A stretch of 64,000 nt of DNA from Brachypterus glaber (lineage: Eukaryota > Arthropoda > Insecta > Coleoptera > Kateretidae): NCBI GenBank assembly GCA_958510825.1, contig OY294044.1, positions 45,658,626 to 45,722,625 on the forward strand, in the 5' to 3' direction. The position numbers and the translations under genes are program-made. Under the pieces are notes generated by a model, which saw nothing but the letters and a program-made list of their open reading frames with translations, ran no database searches and was not told where the DNA came from. This document shows, one piece after another, positions 26,101-34,584 of the stretch (the first letter of the stretch is position 1; each line of letters opens with the position of its first letter).

Positions 26101-27081
26101 CCTGTTAAAAAAATTAAGACCGACGACTTTAATATATCCGACTCTGAAGAACTGTACCTTCTACAAACTCCAAGAAACATATTTTCTGATATGCTTATAG
26201 ATGGAGTAATTAACTTAAATGGTGGCAAAAAAATCAAAATTAATAACGAAAAATATATGGCGAAATTGACTCCAGTTTCTGACAGTAAGTTGCTTATTGC
26301 AAATCATGCAGAATCGCTAAAACTACAAGGAACGATAAGACTACAAAAATACGTTAAAAGTAAAAAAGAGATAGACATTGTTATACCTGACAAGAAACCA
26401 GTTCCCTTACCAAGCAATTTAAAAAATAGACATCCTATTTTTGGGTTTGATTATACCGAAAAAATTAATTTGGATGAAATTATAGAACAAAAATTACAAG
26501 AAGCCAGAATTAACATTCAAAAAGTAAGCAACAAAAGTAGGAAGAAAAAAGATAAGAGTAAAGTCTGCGAAACTGTCGAAAGCGAATCTAGCCAAGCATT
26601 AATGGAGTTATTAAGTTCACATAAAACAGATATTAAAAAGGAGTCGGAAACAGAGACAACGATAACTGAGGAGACATTAAAAAGGGCAAAAAAGAATAAA
26701 AAGTCGAAAACGAAAAATGAATTTATCAGTGATTTATTAAGCGAAGAAAAGAGTAACTTTGAAGATATTGAAATAAAACCAATAAAAAAAAAGAAAGATA
26801 AATCTTTACTAATCAATAGTACCTTAATAAATGATAATTTTAAACCCTCCAGTTTTAACTTAGAATTAAGTAGTATATCCAATTCGACCCCATTGGCTGA
26901 TAAAAAGGCAAAGAAATCGAAAAAGAAAAACAAACACGACGAGGAAGTTTCTAAAAGTCTGATGTGCGATATTTTGAGCAGCGTTAAATCAGAAGTTCTT
27001 ACAAACGCGAAAAGGAAGAGCGACTCTGAAAGCTCCGACGTTTCGAAGTCAAAGAAAAGTAAGAAATATAAATCTTCATAA
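2183..27081 (+). CDS. POLR1G: POLR1G/RPA34-like RNA polymerase I subunit, six exons, long acidic-serine N-terminus
   Basis: Exons: 2183-2510, 3532-3573, 11527-11640, 11943-12449, 17075-17169 and 26068-27081. They sum to 2100 nt, 699 codons plus stop, with an open frame across every GT/AG junction. The last exon holds the family signature. ELYLLQTP (residues about 390-397) matches the ELWLIQAP-type motif. A beta-rich core follows (SLKLQGTIRLQ), then VPLPSNLKNRHPIFGF, matching the PxGLRxRFxxFG motif at the end of the A34.5/PAF49 dimerisation module. A lysine-rich tail (KKSKK, KKKDK) is typical of POLR1G. Role by family: dimerises with POLR1E and stabilises Pol I on rDNA in the nucleolus. Residues 1-362 are unusual: repeated CK2-type clusters (SSDSSDEEDEVKTQKS and relatives) as in Nopp140/treacle. 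The ATG at 2183 is the first in frame. The exon chain is predicted by eye; intermediate exons could be missed or skipped. Confidence 0.77.
2641..3257. mobile_element. Foldback element in POLR1G-like intron 1
   Basis: An imperfect long inverted repeat. The left arm (from about 2641: ttctttctatat/aattttgtaggtatgttt motifs) is mirrored by the right arm ending near 3257. The centre lies near 2935, where gtcggacgtttttt faces aaaaacgtccg. No ORF of its own; ORFs over it only reflect the arms. It looks like a non-autonomous DNA element. Confidence 0.6.
3851..4960. mobile_element. Foldback element with internal repeats, POLR1G-like intron 2
   Basis: Left end TAGTTTACAA...ttatgcgcaacttt is mirrored by aaagttgcgcataa...TTGTAAACTA at 4935-4960. 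Each arm is built from degenerate units of about 120 bp. They contain gttgctaaaaacgaattt, then ccccttaaggggtagaactaccc and a poorly conserved aaaattggtac stretch. No transposase. Probably an old non-autonomous foldback. Confidence 0.6.
4961..7009. other. Gene-less intron sequence with a decayed MITE module
   Basis: Part of POLR1G-like intron 2. Positions 5545-5620 contain the module 'cctataaaggttggcccggaaataagccctaagggagcta'. The same module occurs in the acagggtgatcagt MITEs (20391, 41159), near 60075-60120 and inside the 27091 element. The remainder shows no coding pattern or recognisable ends. Confidence 0.5.
7010..7340. repeat. Inverted repeat around aagtccgaaggattttt
   Basis: The segment at 7015-7095 (aaagatatgtttattttgc...aagtccgaaggattttttatttaaat) reappears inverted at 7258-7335 (atttaaataaaaatccttcggtcttaa...). 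The spacer is about 160 bp. This is probably a small foldback relic whose outer ends are not clear. Confidence 0.5.
7567..8412. mobile_element. Foldback element with GC-richer core
   Basis: Arms: 'caaatattagtagaaaaatacgatt' near 7590 faces 'aatcgtatttttctactaatatttg' near 8380. A second pair, gcttttactcaaatttttgcttta, faces taaagcaaaaattggagaaaaagc. The core 8018-8240 is GC-richer. It begins with a TTAACACGTTCGCTGCC motif like the ends of the small TTAA elements elsewhere in this window. No transposase ORF. Confidence 0.55.
8685..9034. repeat. Minisatellite, four units of about 88 bp
   Basis: The motif taggggcgagccacc recurs at 8691, 8778, 8866 and 8954, followed by aaaaacaccc(t/g)gtttgttaaagggca. 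The period is 87-88 bp and the copies are highly similar. It lies in POLR1G-like intron 2. Confidence 0.85.
9305..9484. repeat. Near-perfect 63-bp inverted repeat with 54-nt loop
   Basis: The arms 9305-9367 and 9422-9484 read as exact reverse complements by eye. They start AAAGGAAGAAAAAAACG and end GAAGTGACCCTAGT at the loop. All other foldbacks in this window are degraded, so this one is young or maintained. The loop-proximal AGTGACCCTA motif recurs in three other small elements here. Confidence 0.85.
9485..11526. other. Gene-less intron sequence
   Basis: The rest of POLR1G-like intron 2. The only structure noticed is a related 35-bp stretch, 'ggttyggaagtcgctataagccggtggt', near 10250 and again near 11370. 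The rest is AT-rich with no convincing ORF. Confidence 0.5.
12511..13967. mobile_element. 1.46-kb foldback, family CACGGTTCACCTGGGCG, copy 1
   Basis: Arms of about 490 bp begin CACGGTTCACCTGGGCG and end with the inverted CCCAGGGGAACCGTG. They enclose a spacer of about 480 bp. Shared landmarks inside each arm include ctctctggctcaaaagttgctcc, actcaaaaatgagccaaatcgat and cgccaattatttgaagatt. No ORF for a transposase. A second copy lies at 44207-45669 in the opposite orientation. It sits in POLR1G-like intron 4. Confidence 0.85.
14775..15013. mobile_element. Hairpin MITE, ends GGGAACGTTCAAG
   Basis: Arms of about 110 bp: GGGGAACGTTCAAGTATTAC... at the left and gtaatacTTGAACGTTCCC at the right. 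A short centre at 14890-14900 is flanked by taccccccct/agggggggta. Length is 239 bp, non-coding, inside POLR1G-like intron 4. Confidence 0.8.
15014..17074. other. Gene-less intron sequence with one 43-bp tandem duplication
   Basis: A 43-bp unit (gagacttgtaatatcagact...) is repeated twice at 15371-15455. Positions 16555-16620 are a GC-rich patch around cccccgtagac. No exon or transposon ends recognised. Confidence 0.45.
17490..17735. mobile_element. Small TTAA-flanked TIR element (piggyBac-like MITE)
   Basis: 246 bp bounded by TTAACACGTTGACTGCG and the inverted CGCAGTCAGCGTGTTAA. TTAA is duplicated at both ends. A piggyBac-type origin is inferred from the TTAA target only. A copy with a damaged right end lies at 20105-20344 because the whole segment was duplicated. 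Confidence 0.6.
18436..19814. mobile_element. 1.4-kb foldback element in POLR1G-like intron 5
   Basis: Arms of about 415 bp: 18436-18852 starts GGAATTTGTTATATGAGCTC, and the inverted copy runs 19409-19814, ending GAGCTCATATAACAAATTCC. Both contain a ggtgtcccaccaa...cttgacaag motif and its inverse. A partial copy of the left end (17820-17918) sits inside the neighbouring MITE. No transposase. Confidence 0.8.
19815..20390 (+). pseudogene. Duplicated 3' end of POLR1G-like exon 5 plus intron start
   Basis: 19815-19880 repeats 17143-17205 almost exactly. It includes the last 27 coding bases of exon 5 (attctacaggatatcac...), the GTAAAA donor and the intron beyond. Similarity continues through the TTAA-type MITE (20105-20344) into the acagggtgatcagt MITE. 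The 5' half of exon 5 and its original acceptor are missing, so this is a non-coding copy unless CTACAG serves as an acceptor. Confidence 0.8.
22151..22333. repeat. Hairpin with about 82-bp arms inside the Tc1 element
   Basis: cacaaaattttgaaaaatgt at 22151 is mirrored by acatttttcaaaattttgtg ending 22333, with few mismatches. The loop near 22230-22248 is short. It lies just downstream of the transposase stop. It may be a terminator-like structure or an independent MITE insertion. Confidence 0.65.
22373..23405 (-). pseudogene. Tc1-type DD34E transposase with one frameshift
   Basis: Cut-and-paste transposase that binds the TIRs and inserts at TA. The N-terminal ORF (23405-22866, 179 codons) holds the helix-turn-helix DNA-binding half, a basic hinge (SRRQGTGRHR) and the first catalytic Asp in MFSDETRICLFG. 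The C-terminal part continues in another frame (ORF to 22373). It has GGGSCMIWGGIS, the second Asp in YMQDNAKPHTA and the Glu in SPDLNPIEHLWDEL. I count 34 residues between the second Asp and the Glu. The frames cross near 22866-22890, consistent with a one-base indel at a short A-run. Otherwise it is well preserved, so inactivation looks recent, or it may be an assembly error. Confidence 0.9.
24490..25130. mobile_element. Foldback element, ends tttacagtattattaattt
   Basis: Left arm cagtattattaatttgagc...gcctcaattactatttatat faces right arm atataaatagtcattgaggcg...aaattaataatactg. Length about 0.64 kb. A small ORF across it (24845-25084) has no recognisable product. Confidence 0.7.
25131..26067. 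other. Gene-less end of POLR1G-like intron 5
   Basis: 25262-25305 repeats the ttagaagattgtcyaggggg stretch at 18350-18390, marking the far side of the local duplication. A short inverted repeat gagagcccc...ggggctctcc is at 25578-25613. The acceptor attttag at 26061-26067 is clear. Confidence 0.5.
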
Positions 27082-27090
27082 ATAAAAAGT

Positions 27091-27820
27091 TATACAGGAT
27101 GTCCCAGAACTTGCGACTATCCTTGAAAGTACACATACTACATCAAAAAATAAAAAAAAGTTTATATAAACGTAGACCCGCAAATCGATCCTAAGAGAGT
27201 TATGGCCCACTCTAGGGGATACCAAAAATGGGGTTTTTATGTAATATCTCTGGCGCCCTTTGAGCTAGAGGGATGAGGTTTTGCATGTGGCTTAGTATTA
27301 TTAAGGTCAATTATTTTAAGTTATTTTAGTTTGTACATTTTACCGGAGGCGCGCCTAGGCGTGCGAAATGCCTGTGGCTCACCACATTTTTGCCCAAAAT
27401 TTTTTTCAGTGTATTTTTTTGCATTCTTTTACAAAATATGGATTCTTTGAGTAAAAATACATGAAAAATATTCTCTTAGTGTAATCCCGTAAAAGCAACT
27501 GTTTTCGAGAAAAGTGCATTAAAAAAAATTTACAGGACATGCCCTAAATAGTTTTACCATTTAGAGTCCATAACTAACTTAATATTTATTTTTGGGCCAC
27601 GGTGTAATAAACATGCTTTTTTTCTTAGTTTTTAATGAAGAATCAAACGCCCTGCAGTGTTAAATTATGCTATCTAACGCTTTTTTGGGTCCTATTTAAC
27701 AGACCTTAAGTCCATTAGTACCGATTTGCGGCCCTATGTTTATATGATTTTGTTTTTCATATTTTTTTTATGTTTTGTGTACCTCCAAGGATGGTGCAAG
27801 TTCCGGGACACCCTGTATAT
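27091..27820. mobile_element. MITE, ends TACAGGatGTCCCagAACTTGC, abutting the POLR1G-like stop
   Basis: Inverted ends tatacaggatgtcccagaac and gttccgggacaccctgtata; 730 bp, TATA-type flanks. It starts 10 bp after the stop codon, whose last base begins an AATAAA. The inside shares the 'aatcgatcctaagagagttatggccc' module with the other MITE families here. No ORF. Confidence 0.75.
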
Positions 27821-28306
27821 AAATAATGTCACGCTAAAGAAGAATGGGAATTTTTATAAGGGGGGATTAAAATGTCTGCCCAGGCCTTTTATCTAAGGAA
27901 GAATTATATTATCACCCTGTACACAAGTGGAAATATACGTAAAATCACGACTATTCAAACGAACGTCATAGTACCTAAATATCAAGGGGTAAAACGCTAA
28001 AAAATTTTACAGCTGAATTTATTTTATGGGGTTCTTAAGATTTTCTTCGAGATTACCTCGATTTTCTTTTAAAAATCTTAAAAATTACCTAACAAGGTCC
28101 AACATTTAGTAAAGATGGGATGTTTTCGAGAGATTACCTCCAATTTCCTACGATTTGTACACCTGAATTCCTCAGCGGTTTACCCCTCGCTAAATACCCT
28201 CGTATATTAAATAATACAGTCGGTCAAGAAAGAGCGTGTCACGAATTGTTTATTTAAGAATTTATTTATACTAATTTTTTTACATCAATTCATATTTAAT
28301 GAATGG

Positions 28307-28307
<1 letters not shown>

Positions 28308-28339
<32 letters not shown>

Positions 28340-29130
28340 AAAGAGAAACAAGATAAGGATTCGCACATCAAACACTGCGGCCACCTGCGGGCCTATTGTG
28401 TTGTTCTTGGGTCTCTTGCTAGTCTAACAGCTTCGTTTCCTTTATCAGGCTTACTAGGCTGTTTACTGGATTTGCAATGGAGATCATAGCTTCTGGTTTA
28501 CCATTTCCCGGTTGCCGGTATCTCCAGCGATGTAGAGCCACGCAGTCAAAGAGAACATGAGAGGCTGTTTCCGCCTCCTCATTACACAGCCTGCATATTG
28601 GCTCATTCCTATACACACGGATGGTATGCATGTGTTTCCTCAGGTGGCAGTGACCAGTTATTAGCCCTATCACCTTTCTAGGGTGGTCCCTGCCAAGATG
28701 TAGAAGGTTCTTGGTTAGTGGACCAGCAGTTATTGCACCGCCAAGTATTAACTTGCTTTGCCTAAGTCCCGGTGCCTGACCCACTGTAAATTTTGCTGGG
28801 ATGTTATCCAGTTGGATATCCAGCTTTTTACCGTGGTTTTGGTTATGCCAATAGCCGGCTTAGGTCCAATGAAGGGAGTTTCTGATCCTTCTCTTGCGAG
28901 TTGATTTGCTCTCTCATTGCCATCAATGTCTTTGTGCCCCGGAACCCACCCTAAAGATACTTTATTGTGTTTGACTAAGGTTATCAGGTTATTTCGACAG
29001 TCCCAAACCAATGAATGGTAGATCAATGCAAATAATTTAGGATCTTGTCCAGTCCGTATTGGCTTTGACGAGATTTTCCACATATTCCTACGGCAAAGAC
29101 CTCCAAATTGTGCGAGTCTCGCGACAGCTG
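28308..29130 (-). pseudogene. 5'-truncated LINE, RNase H domain and CCHC tail
   Basis: Minus-strand remnant of a non-LTR retrotransposon. One frame carries the RNase H end: VSLGWVPGHKDIDGNERANQ and LAREG. The next frame carries LITGHCHLRKH and a zinc-knuckle-like CRLCNEEAETASHVLFDC. These are typical of the ORF2 end of I/R1/Jockey-group LINEs. A frame change lies near 28750-28790. The (gatt)n run at 28312-28339 is the simple-repeat 3' tail. No endonuclease or reverse transcriptase remains. Confidence 0.85.
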
Positions 29131-29139
29131 CTCTATTGC

Positions 29140-29540
29140 GAAGCTTGTGCTTGGTGGGGTTTGAGTCGGGCGACTGGGACGGCCAATCTCGATTGATGTT
29201 TTCCTTGGCCCATGCGAGTCGTTTTTCTCTGTTTTCCACTTAACAAAGGTTTTTTTTATTGCTCTTCGTCCCATCAAATTGTGAGCTTTAATTGTTTCAT
29301 GCGAAATATCCAAACCTTTCTGAATCAGTATTTTCGTGCTTAGCTGACACTTCTCCTGTATACCCACAATCTAAGTCGTCAACATTTTTCGTTTCCGAGT
29401 ACTATTTCATTCACTTGCTGACGAATGTCCCCAACTTTCCCATATATTTCGCAGCCGCTGTGGGCGTCATTTTCGGACGTTTCGGATGCGAATAGAGGAA
29501 GACAGCCTCGAACCGTGACGGGTACGCAGCACTCATGTTT
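29140..29540 (-). pseudogene. Tc1-like transposase relic, frameshifted and internally deleted
   Basis: Minus-strand reading frames carry an N-terminal stretch (FLYSHPKRPKMTPTAAAKYM), then RRAIKKTFVK, and in another frame REKRLAWAKENINRDWPSQSPDSNP. These are the order and motifs of a Tc1-type transposase, but the central catalytic part is missing and frames change repeatedly. It joins LINE sequence near 29130. It differs from the transposase at 22373. Confidence 0.6.
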
Positions 29541-29629
29541 TAAAATGTTTAAGTTCACAAAAAATAAGCTTTAAAAAGAAATTCTATGTACAAAGCATTG
29601 TGCGTCAGGAAGTAAACTACACTGCCGGA

Positions 29630-30645
29630 CTTTAAATTCCGGACACCTAAAAAAATTTCCATTTCATTCCAATTCAAATATTTCGAAAACTAATTAATGG
29701 ATTTGACTGATTCTTTTTTCGTTTTAAAGCTTAAACATTCTCTACTTTTCTTTGTATTAAGATTGATTAAATTTTTTTTTTTCGTATGAGCAGCAACAAA
29801 TAATGTGCAACTATGTTTTTTGCCCCATCTTCTAGAACTTGCATGGTACGCCAATGTAACTGTTTATCAAATTGTTAAAGTCTTTCTTATTGCCGCAGTT
29901 TTAATGAATATTTTCTTTTTTATTTTTTTATATTTTTACTTTTGGTTTAGGAGATATCAGGATTTTCCTGAAAGTTGTCATTTTTTCAGTTAACTCAAAA
30001 AGTACTACATGAATTTGATTGATTCTGTGCTTGAAATTTGAAGGTTAACCGAGTTACGTTTTTCTTCGAATCAAGTTTATTAAAAATATAAATTGGGTTT
30101 GATAAACTTGAGTAGAATAAAAAATAGGGTCACTCCATCCGGAGGCAGTTCTGCGAATCACCGTTAACCCTCCGTCAGACGGCAATAGAAAGTTGCCCCG
30201 GAACTAAGAAACTGTAGAAGAAGAAGTAAAAGATATGAGCTTCAAATAACAAACAACAACTCTGCTGATTTGAGTTAACTGAAAAAATTACAACTTTCAG
30301 GAAAATCCTGATATCTCCTAAACCAGAAGTAAAAATATAAAAAAATAAAAAATTATATATTCATTAAAACTGCGGCAATAAGAGAGACGTTAAAAATTTG
30401 ATAAACAGTTGAAGTAGCGTACCATGCAAGTCCTAGAAGATGGAACACAAAAACATAGTTGTACATTTTTTGTTGCTGTTAATACAAAAGTACTTTTTTT
30501 AATCATACATAATACAAACAAAAGTAGAGAATGTTTAAGCTTTAAAACAAAAAAAGTGTCAGTCAAATCCATTAATTAGTTTTCGAAATATTTGAGTTTA
30601 AAAAATGGCAATTTTTAGGTGTCCGGAATTTAAAGTCCGGCAGTT
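29630..30645. mobile_element. Non-autonomous Tc1/mariner-type TIR element
   Basis: Ends CACTGCCGGACTTTAAATTCC and the inverse, flanked by TA (29628-29629, 30646-30647). Arms of about 350 bp. Internal landmarks (gatttgactgattc, aagcttaa, ctatgtttttt, gcatggtacgcca) are diverged versions of those in the 20582 element's TIR, so the two belong to related families. The core 30121-30250 is unrelated and carries tagggtcactccatcc. Confidence 0.75.
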
Positions 30646-30974
30646 TATATCCTCCAAAAAAAAAGTAGGGCTCTTACACGCTCTTACTTGACCGACAGTA
30701 TAATATCCATGACAGTGTCATCCACAGCAAATTACCATGGTAAAATGCGTAAACTTTAAAATAAGACAGTATTTCGTATTATTTTATGATTACGTCATTT
30801 TGTGTAGTCGTGATTTTACCTATTATTATATTTGAAATATAATGCGTAGTAGCGATCATGAGATGGAAGGATCTATTTTTCTTGAGGCCAGACCCTAGCT
30901 CCCTCTTAAAAGCTCAAATTTTGACATTTTGTTTATTTAATTAATTCTGTGCTATGTGCTTGGATTTATGTAGA

Positions 30975-31203
30975 GCTAACGGGAGGAACTATTCCGCTAT
31001 CTGCGCATGCGCTAGCAGAAATCAATGTAAGAAAGCCCATAAGAAACTAAACCAACGACCCCCATTAAAAAAATAAACACCAAAGCAACCAAAAAAACAA
31101 CGTAATCCAACGTTAACGTAAACCAATGCTTTCCATTAAAAAAAACCAAACCAGCACAAACCAAGCACATGCGTAGATCGCGGAATACGTTCCTCCCGTT
31201 AGC
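30975..31203. mobile_element. Short MITE, ends GCTAACGGGAGGAAC
   Basis: Left GCTAACGGGAGGAACTATTCCGC is mirrored by ...gttcctcccgttagc at 31188-31203. Length 229 bp, AC-rich centre, non-coding. Confidence 0.8.
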
Positions 31204-31380
31204 CCCTTCTTTGGATTTAGAATCTAAATTTTAGATTCAAATAGGTTAATTAATAAATATATTTATAACTTTCTATGAAGAATGTTTCTCAACCTGGAAA
31301 CGCCACTGTATACTGTCTATGAAAAATTTGCATTTGAATTACAAATAACCATGTCCAGGCAAAAGAATGCAGCCCATAGC

Positions 31381-31490
31381 AGGGTCACTCGATTGGGTGT
31401 TTTGGTGGTTGGTTGGTTTGGGGTTTCAGGCGAAAACTACCAAAAACCCAAGTGGCTAACCACCAAAACACAACTGATCAAGTGACTCTA
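31381..31490. repeat. Short hairpin element, ends AGGGTCACT/AGTGACTCT
   Basis: 110 bp starting AGGGTCACTCGATTGGGTG and ending atcaAGTGACTCT. The inside has facing tggtggttggt / aaccacca arms. It shares its ends with 34519-34584 and with single ends at 9357 and 30125. Confidence 0.55.
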
Positions 31491-32394
31491 GCCCATAGTC
31501 TAAACTGCAATGCGGCTCTGAATCCACGCCCTGAAATGAATTAGAAGCGGCCTTGTGTACATTATTTTAATGGTGGACCATAAAGCGCTGCAGCGCGTGA
31601 GGGTTTTCCCGTACGTTCACTACGACAAAACTTTTCGCAGTTTTTCTGTCCCTTATCCCGATAGTCAAGGTTATTTGTATGGACAGTAGAGTCGGCGCTT
31701 TAAGAATGGGAGAGTGAGGTCATTAAACACGGGATGCGCAGAATGTCAAAATGGATAGTTGAGAACAATTCGCTTGTTGGAATAAAGCGTTCACTCCGTC
31801 TACAATATGGTGCGCAGTTTCGTCATTCATTTTATGACGTCACAGTCCCATTATAGCGCAAAGACTCTACATATGCATAGTTATTACTATACTATAGTAT
31901 ACTAAAGCTATGCTAAATTTTTATAGTGGGTGTAGCAAGACCATGACACTAACCCTTTTTCCTTTATTCTAAAAGTCAGATATTTAAGTTTTTAATCTTT
32001 AACCCGAAATGACGCCAACTGTCGATACCCTAAAATTTTTAAATATTTACCTCTACTATTTTACTATTAAAAATCTCTAACTTTTAAAATAAATAAAAAA
32101 GGGGGTGTACCATGGTTTTGTTACACCCGGTATATAATTATAAGTAATAGCATGTAACATGCCACATTTTTTAACTATTATTTAATGAATTCAAGGACAG
32201 GGGTTACATTAACCCTACACAATTTTGCTCAGGAAAAACTTTTTTAAAATACATAAAATAAAAAGATATTTTGTAAATCATGTTCCAAATAGTCGTACAC
32301 AACTTTTATATTAGACCTGTATGCTATATCCCAAGGATATTTTTTTAAAATTACGATTATGTTTGTCTTTTTAAATTTTTTTTGCCACCCAAAA
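31491..32394. other. Gene-less, GC-richer stretch then AT-rich
   Basis: 31500-31880 is less AT-rich than the surroundings and contains gcgctgcagcgc. There is no ORF, tRNA-like fold or element end that I can defend. The rest is AT-rich and featureless. Confidence 0.4.
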
Positions 32395-33202
32395 ACTGTT
32401 CACAGTGGGCCTTAAAAATTTTAAATCAAAAATCCAGCACCCCATTTTTTTAAGGGTGGTTTTTGTAGTCTGGAGCTTACATGGCCAAAATTAAAATAAT
32501 CCTTACAGCAGTTTTTGAGAAAATCGATTTTCAGTAATTATATTTTTTTCATTGTATGCTAAATTTTTATTGGGGATATCAAAAGAATGTATTTTTCTAA
32601 ACTAATTTACTTAATATATATATTTCACTTGTTTTCAAGGTAATTTAAATTAAAGTGGGAAAATCGTCGTCTTTTAGTCAAGCCGGCCGTGATAACCTAT
32701 ATAAATATTTTATAAATTTAAAATAATTTAACATTTTCTTGATATATTATGAAGTTGTTTTACTTTAAAGAGGCCGTAAAATGGTTCTAAGTGCCAAAAA
32801 TACAATATTTATAGCAATTTAAATAAAATAAAATAAGTTGGCTTTGGTGCTCTAAGTTAGGGCGATTTTTATTTATGTATTTACAGAGGCTATTTTATGT
32901 TATTATTTTTTTTAACATATCAATAGGTTATAGCGGCAGGTTTGTTTAAAAATATACGAGTTGCCTACTTTGGTATTATCTTGAAAACAAATGAAAATTA
33001 AAAATTAGTAAATTTGCTAAGAAAAATTAATTCTTTTGATTTCCTCGATAAAAATTAAGCAAATACTGAAAAAAATATAAAAACAATTTAAAATTTAAAC
33101 TTTTTTTTTTGCTTAGTAGGCTCTGTACTACAAAATTCATCAATAAAAAATGGGGTGCTTGATTTTTGATTAAAATTTTTTAAATCCCACCGTGTGTTTG
33201 AG
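32395..33202. mobile_element. Foldback element with about 260-bp arms
   Basis: Left cagtgggccttaaaaatttt...ccagcaccccatttttt faces right aaaaaatggggtgcttgatt...aaatcccaccgtg. Further facing landmarks (ttttattggggatatcaaaagaa and its inverse) extend the arms. Non-coding. Confidence 0.7.
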
Positions 33203-33307
33203 ATTTTATAATTCTAAAAACGAATTTTAAATCAGCATAGAAAATGCTACAATTTGTATGAACCAAAAAAATACTTTCAAGTCTAATGGTACCTATATAG
33301 ATTTAAT

Positions 33308-33626
33308 GGGACATCCATAAAGTATGTCACGCTTGTTATGTTAATTTTGACCACCACCTTGTCACAAAGTGTCACACTGGCACAGACCTACCCCCATGTC
33401 ACGTCAAGTTAAATCTATGTTTACAAAAAAAAATGGTGTCACGTATATTATGGTCTTGGATAAAACGTTTGCTCAAAAAAGTACATAAAATTAATTTGAA
33501 AAGATAAAAATAAAAAAAAATTACATTACTACTTAATTTTTTTGTGACATCACATCTAGCCCCCCCTGTCACATACTTCTGAACATTCCCCTTCCCTTCA
33601 ATGTGACATACTTTATGGACGTTCCC
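33308..33626. mobile_element. MITE, ends GGGACATCCATAAAGTATGTCAC
   Basis: Left GGGACATCCATAAAGTATGT faces right acatactttatggacgttccc. Length 319 bp, with several internal gtgtcac motifs. The class is not assigned. Confidence 0.75.
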
Positions 33627-33680
33627 TATATACTATGGTCTTGGACCATTTTTTCTACTTGAATAAAAAAATTAACCTTA

Positions 33681-34309
33681 AACCATATCACGCTGCGGTT
33701 TTGGAGGTAATTTACGAACTCGTACCGTCACTATTTTTTTTTTTTTTTTTTGATAATCTTGTTATTTATGACATAACTAAGGATTTAAGGCCAAAAATTA
33801 AAAAATCTGACGGTTAGTTTTTTTTTAATTGTCAATTTATTAAAAAAAGTGCACTAACTTAATTATGCCATTATAACTCAAAATTTTATTGATATATAAT
33901 ATTTATTTTTTCATAAGAATAAAGACTACTTAATTCTCTATAAAAATTTATTTACCAGTTTTTTTATATCTTTTGCCGTTTTGTCACAATACGTGATTAA
34001 ATCTAGAATTCAACCTAAAAAAGCATTAAATTATTTTTCATTTATTTGAAAATTATACAAGTAGGCTTGTTTTACATTGATACGTCAAATACACTTTTCA
34101 CAAGTTATTACCTTAAAATCAAGGTGGCTTGTGTCAAATAAATATAAATATATAAATTGACAATTAAAAAAAAAACTAACCGTCAGATTTTTTAATTTTT
34201 GGTCTTAAATCTTTAGTTATGTCATAAATAACAAGATTATCAAAAAAAAACTTAGTGACGGTCCGAGTTCGTAAATTACCTCCAAAACCGCACCGTGATA
34301 TAGGTGGTT
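33681..34309. mobile_element. Foldback element, about 0.63 kb
   Basis: Left accatatcacgctgcggttttggaggtaa faces right ttacctccaaaaccgcaccgtgatatagg. The poly-T 33731-33750 and the aatctgacggttag/ctaaccgtcagatt pair lie inside. Non-coding. Confidence 0.75.
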
Positions 34310-34518
34310 CCTAATTTTTAGTTTAACCCTTAAATTGTTAAGCCTTATTCATAGTTTATACAAGAATAAGGTTTTAGACAGTTCACCTAAAGGGTAAAAT
34401 AATTTAAATAATTAAACATAATTTTAAAAACGGATAAGAGGACTTGATCCCTTATAGATTTTTGTTAAATATAACCTCGAACATTTCTTGAAAAAAAAAA
34501 TGGGCGACCATTTTATAT

Positions 34519-34584
34519 TAGGGTCACTTCAACCGTTGGCGGTCAGATCGCAGAAGCAAGCTGCTGCTGAATGGAGTGACCCTA
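34519..34584. repeat. 66-bp TIR element, ends TAGGGTCACTtCA
   Basis: TAGGGTCACTTCAACC at the left and the inverted TGGAGTGACCCTA at the right, with cagaagcaagctgctgctg between. It is the clearest member of a short-element family with AGGGTCACT ends. Confidence 0.6.

Larger units (their letters stand above)
27926..30835. mobile_element. Large degraded foldback containing LINE, Tc1 relic and Tc1-type MITE
   Basis: Outer pair: gtaaaatcacgactattcaa (27940) against gtgtagtcgtgatttta (30802-30818). Inner pair: acagtcggtcaagaaagagcgtg (28215) against cacgctcttacttgaccgac (30676-30696). Between the arms lie a LINE 3' end, a Tc1 transposase relic and a 1-kb TIR element. The arms are imperfect, so a single parent element is an inference. 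Confidence 0.5.

Noticed and set aside
26517..26933. 138-aa minus-strand ORF
   Set aside because: It is the antisense shadow of the lysine-rich POLR1G-like tail, hence its F/L/S composition.
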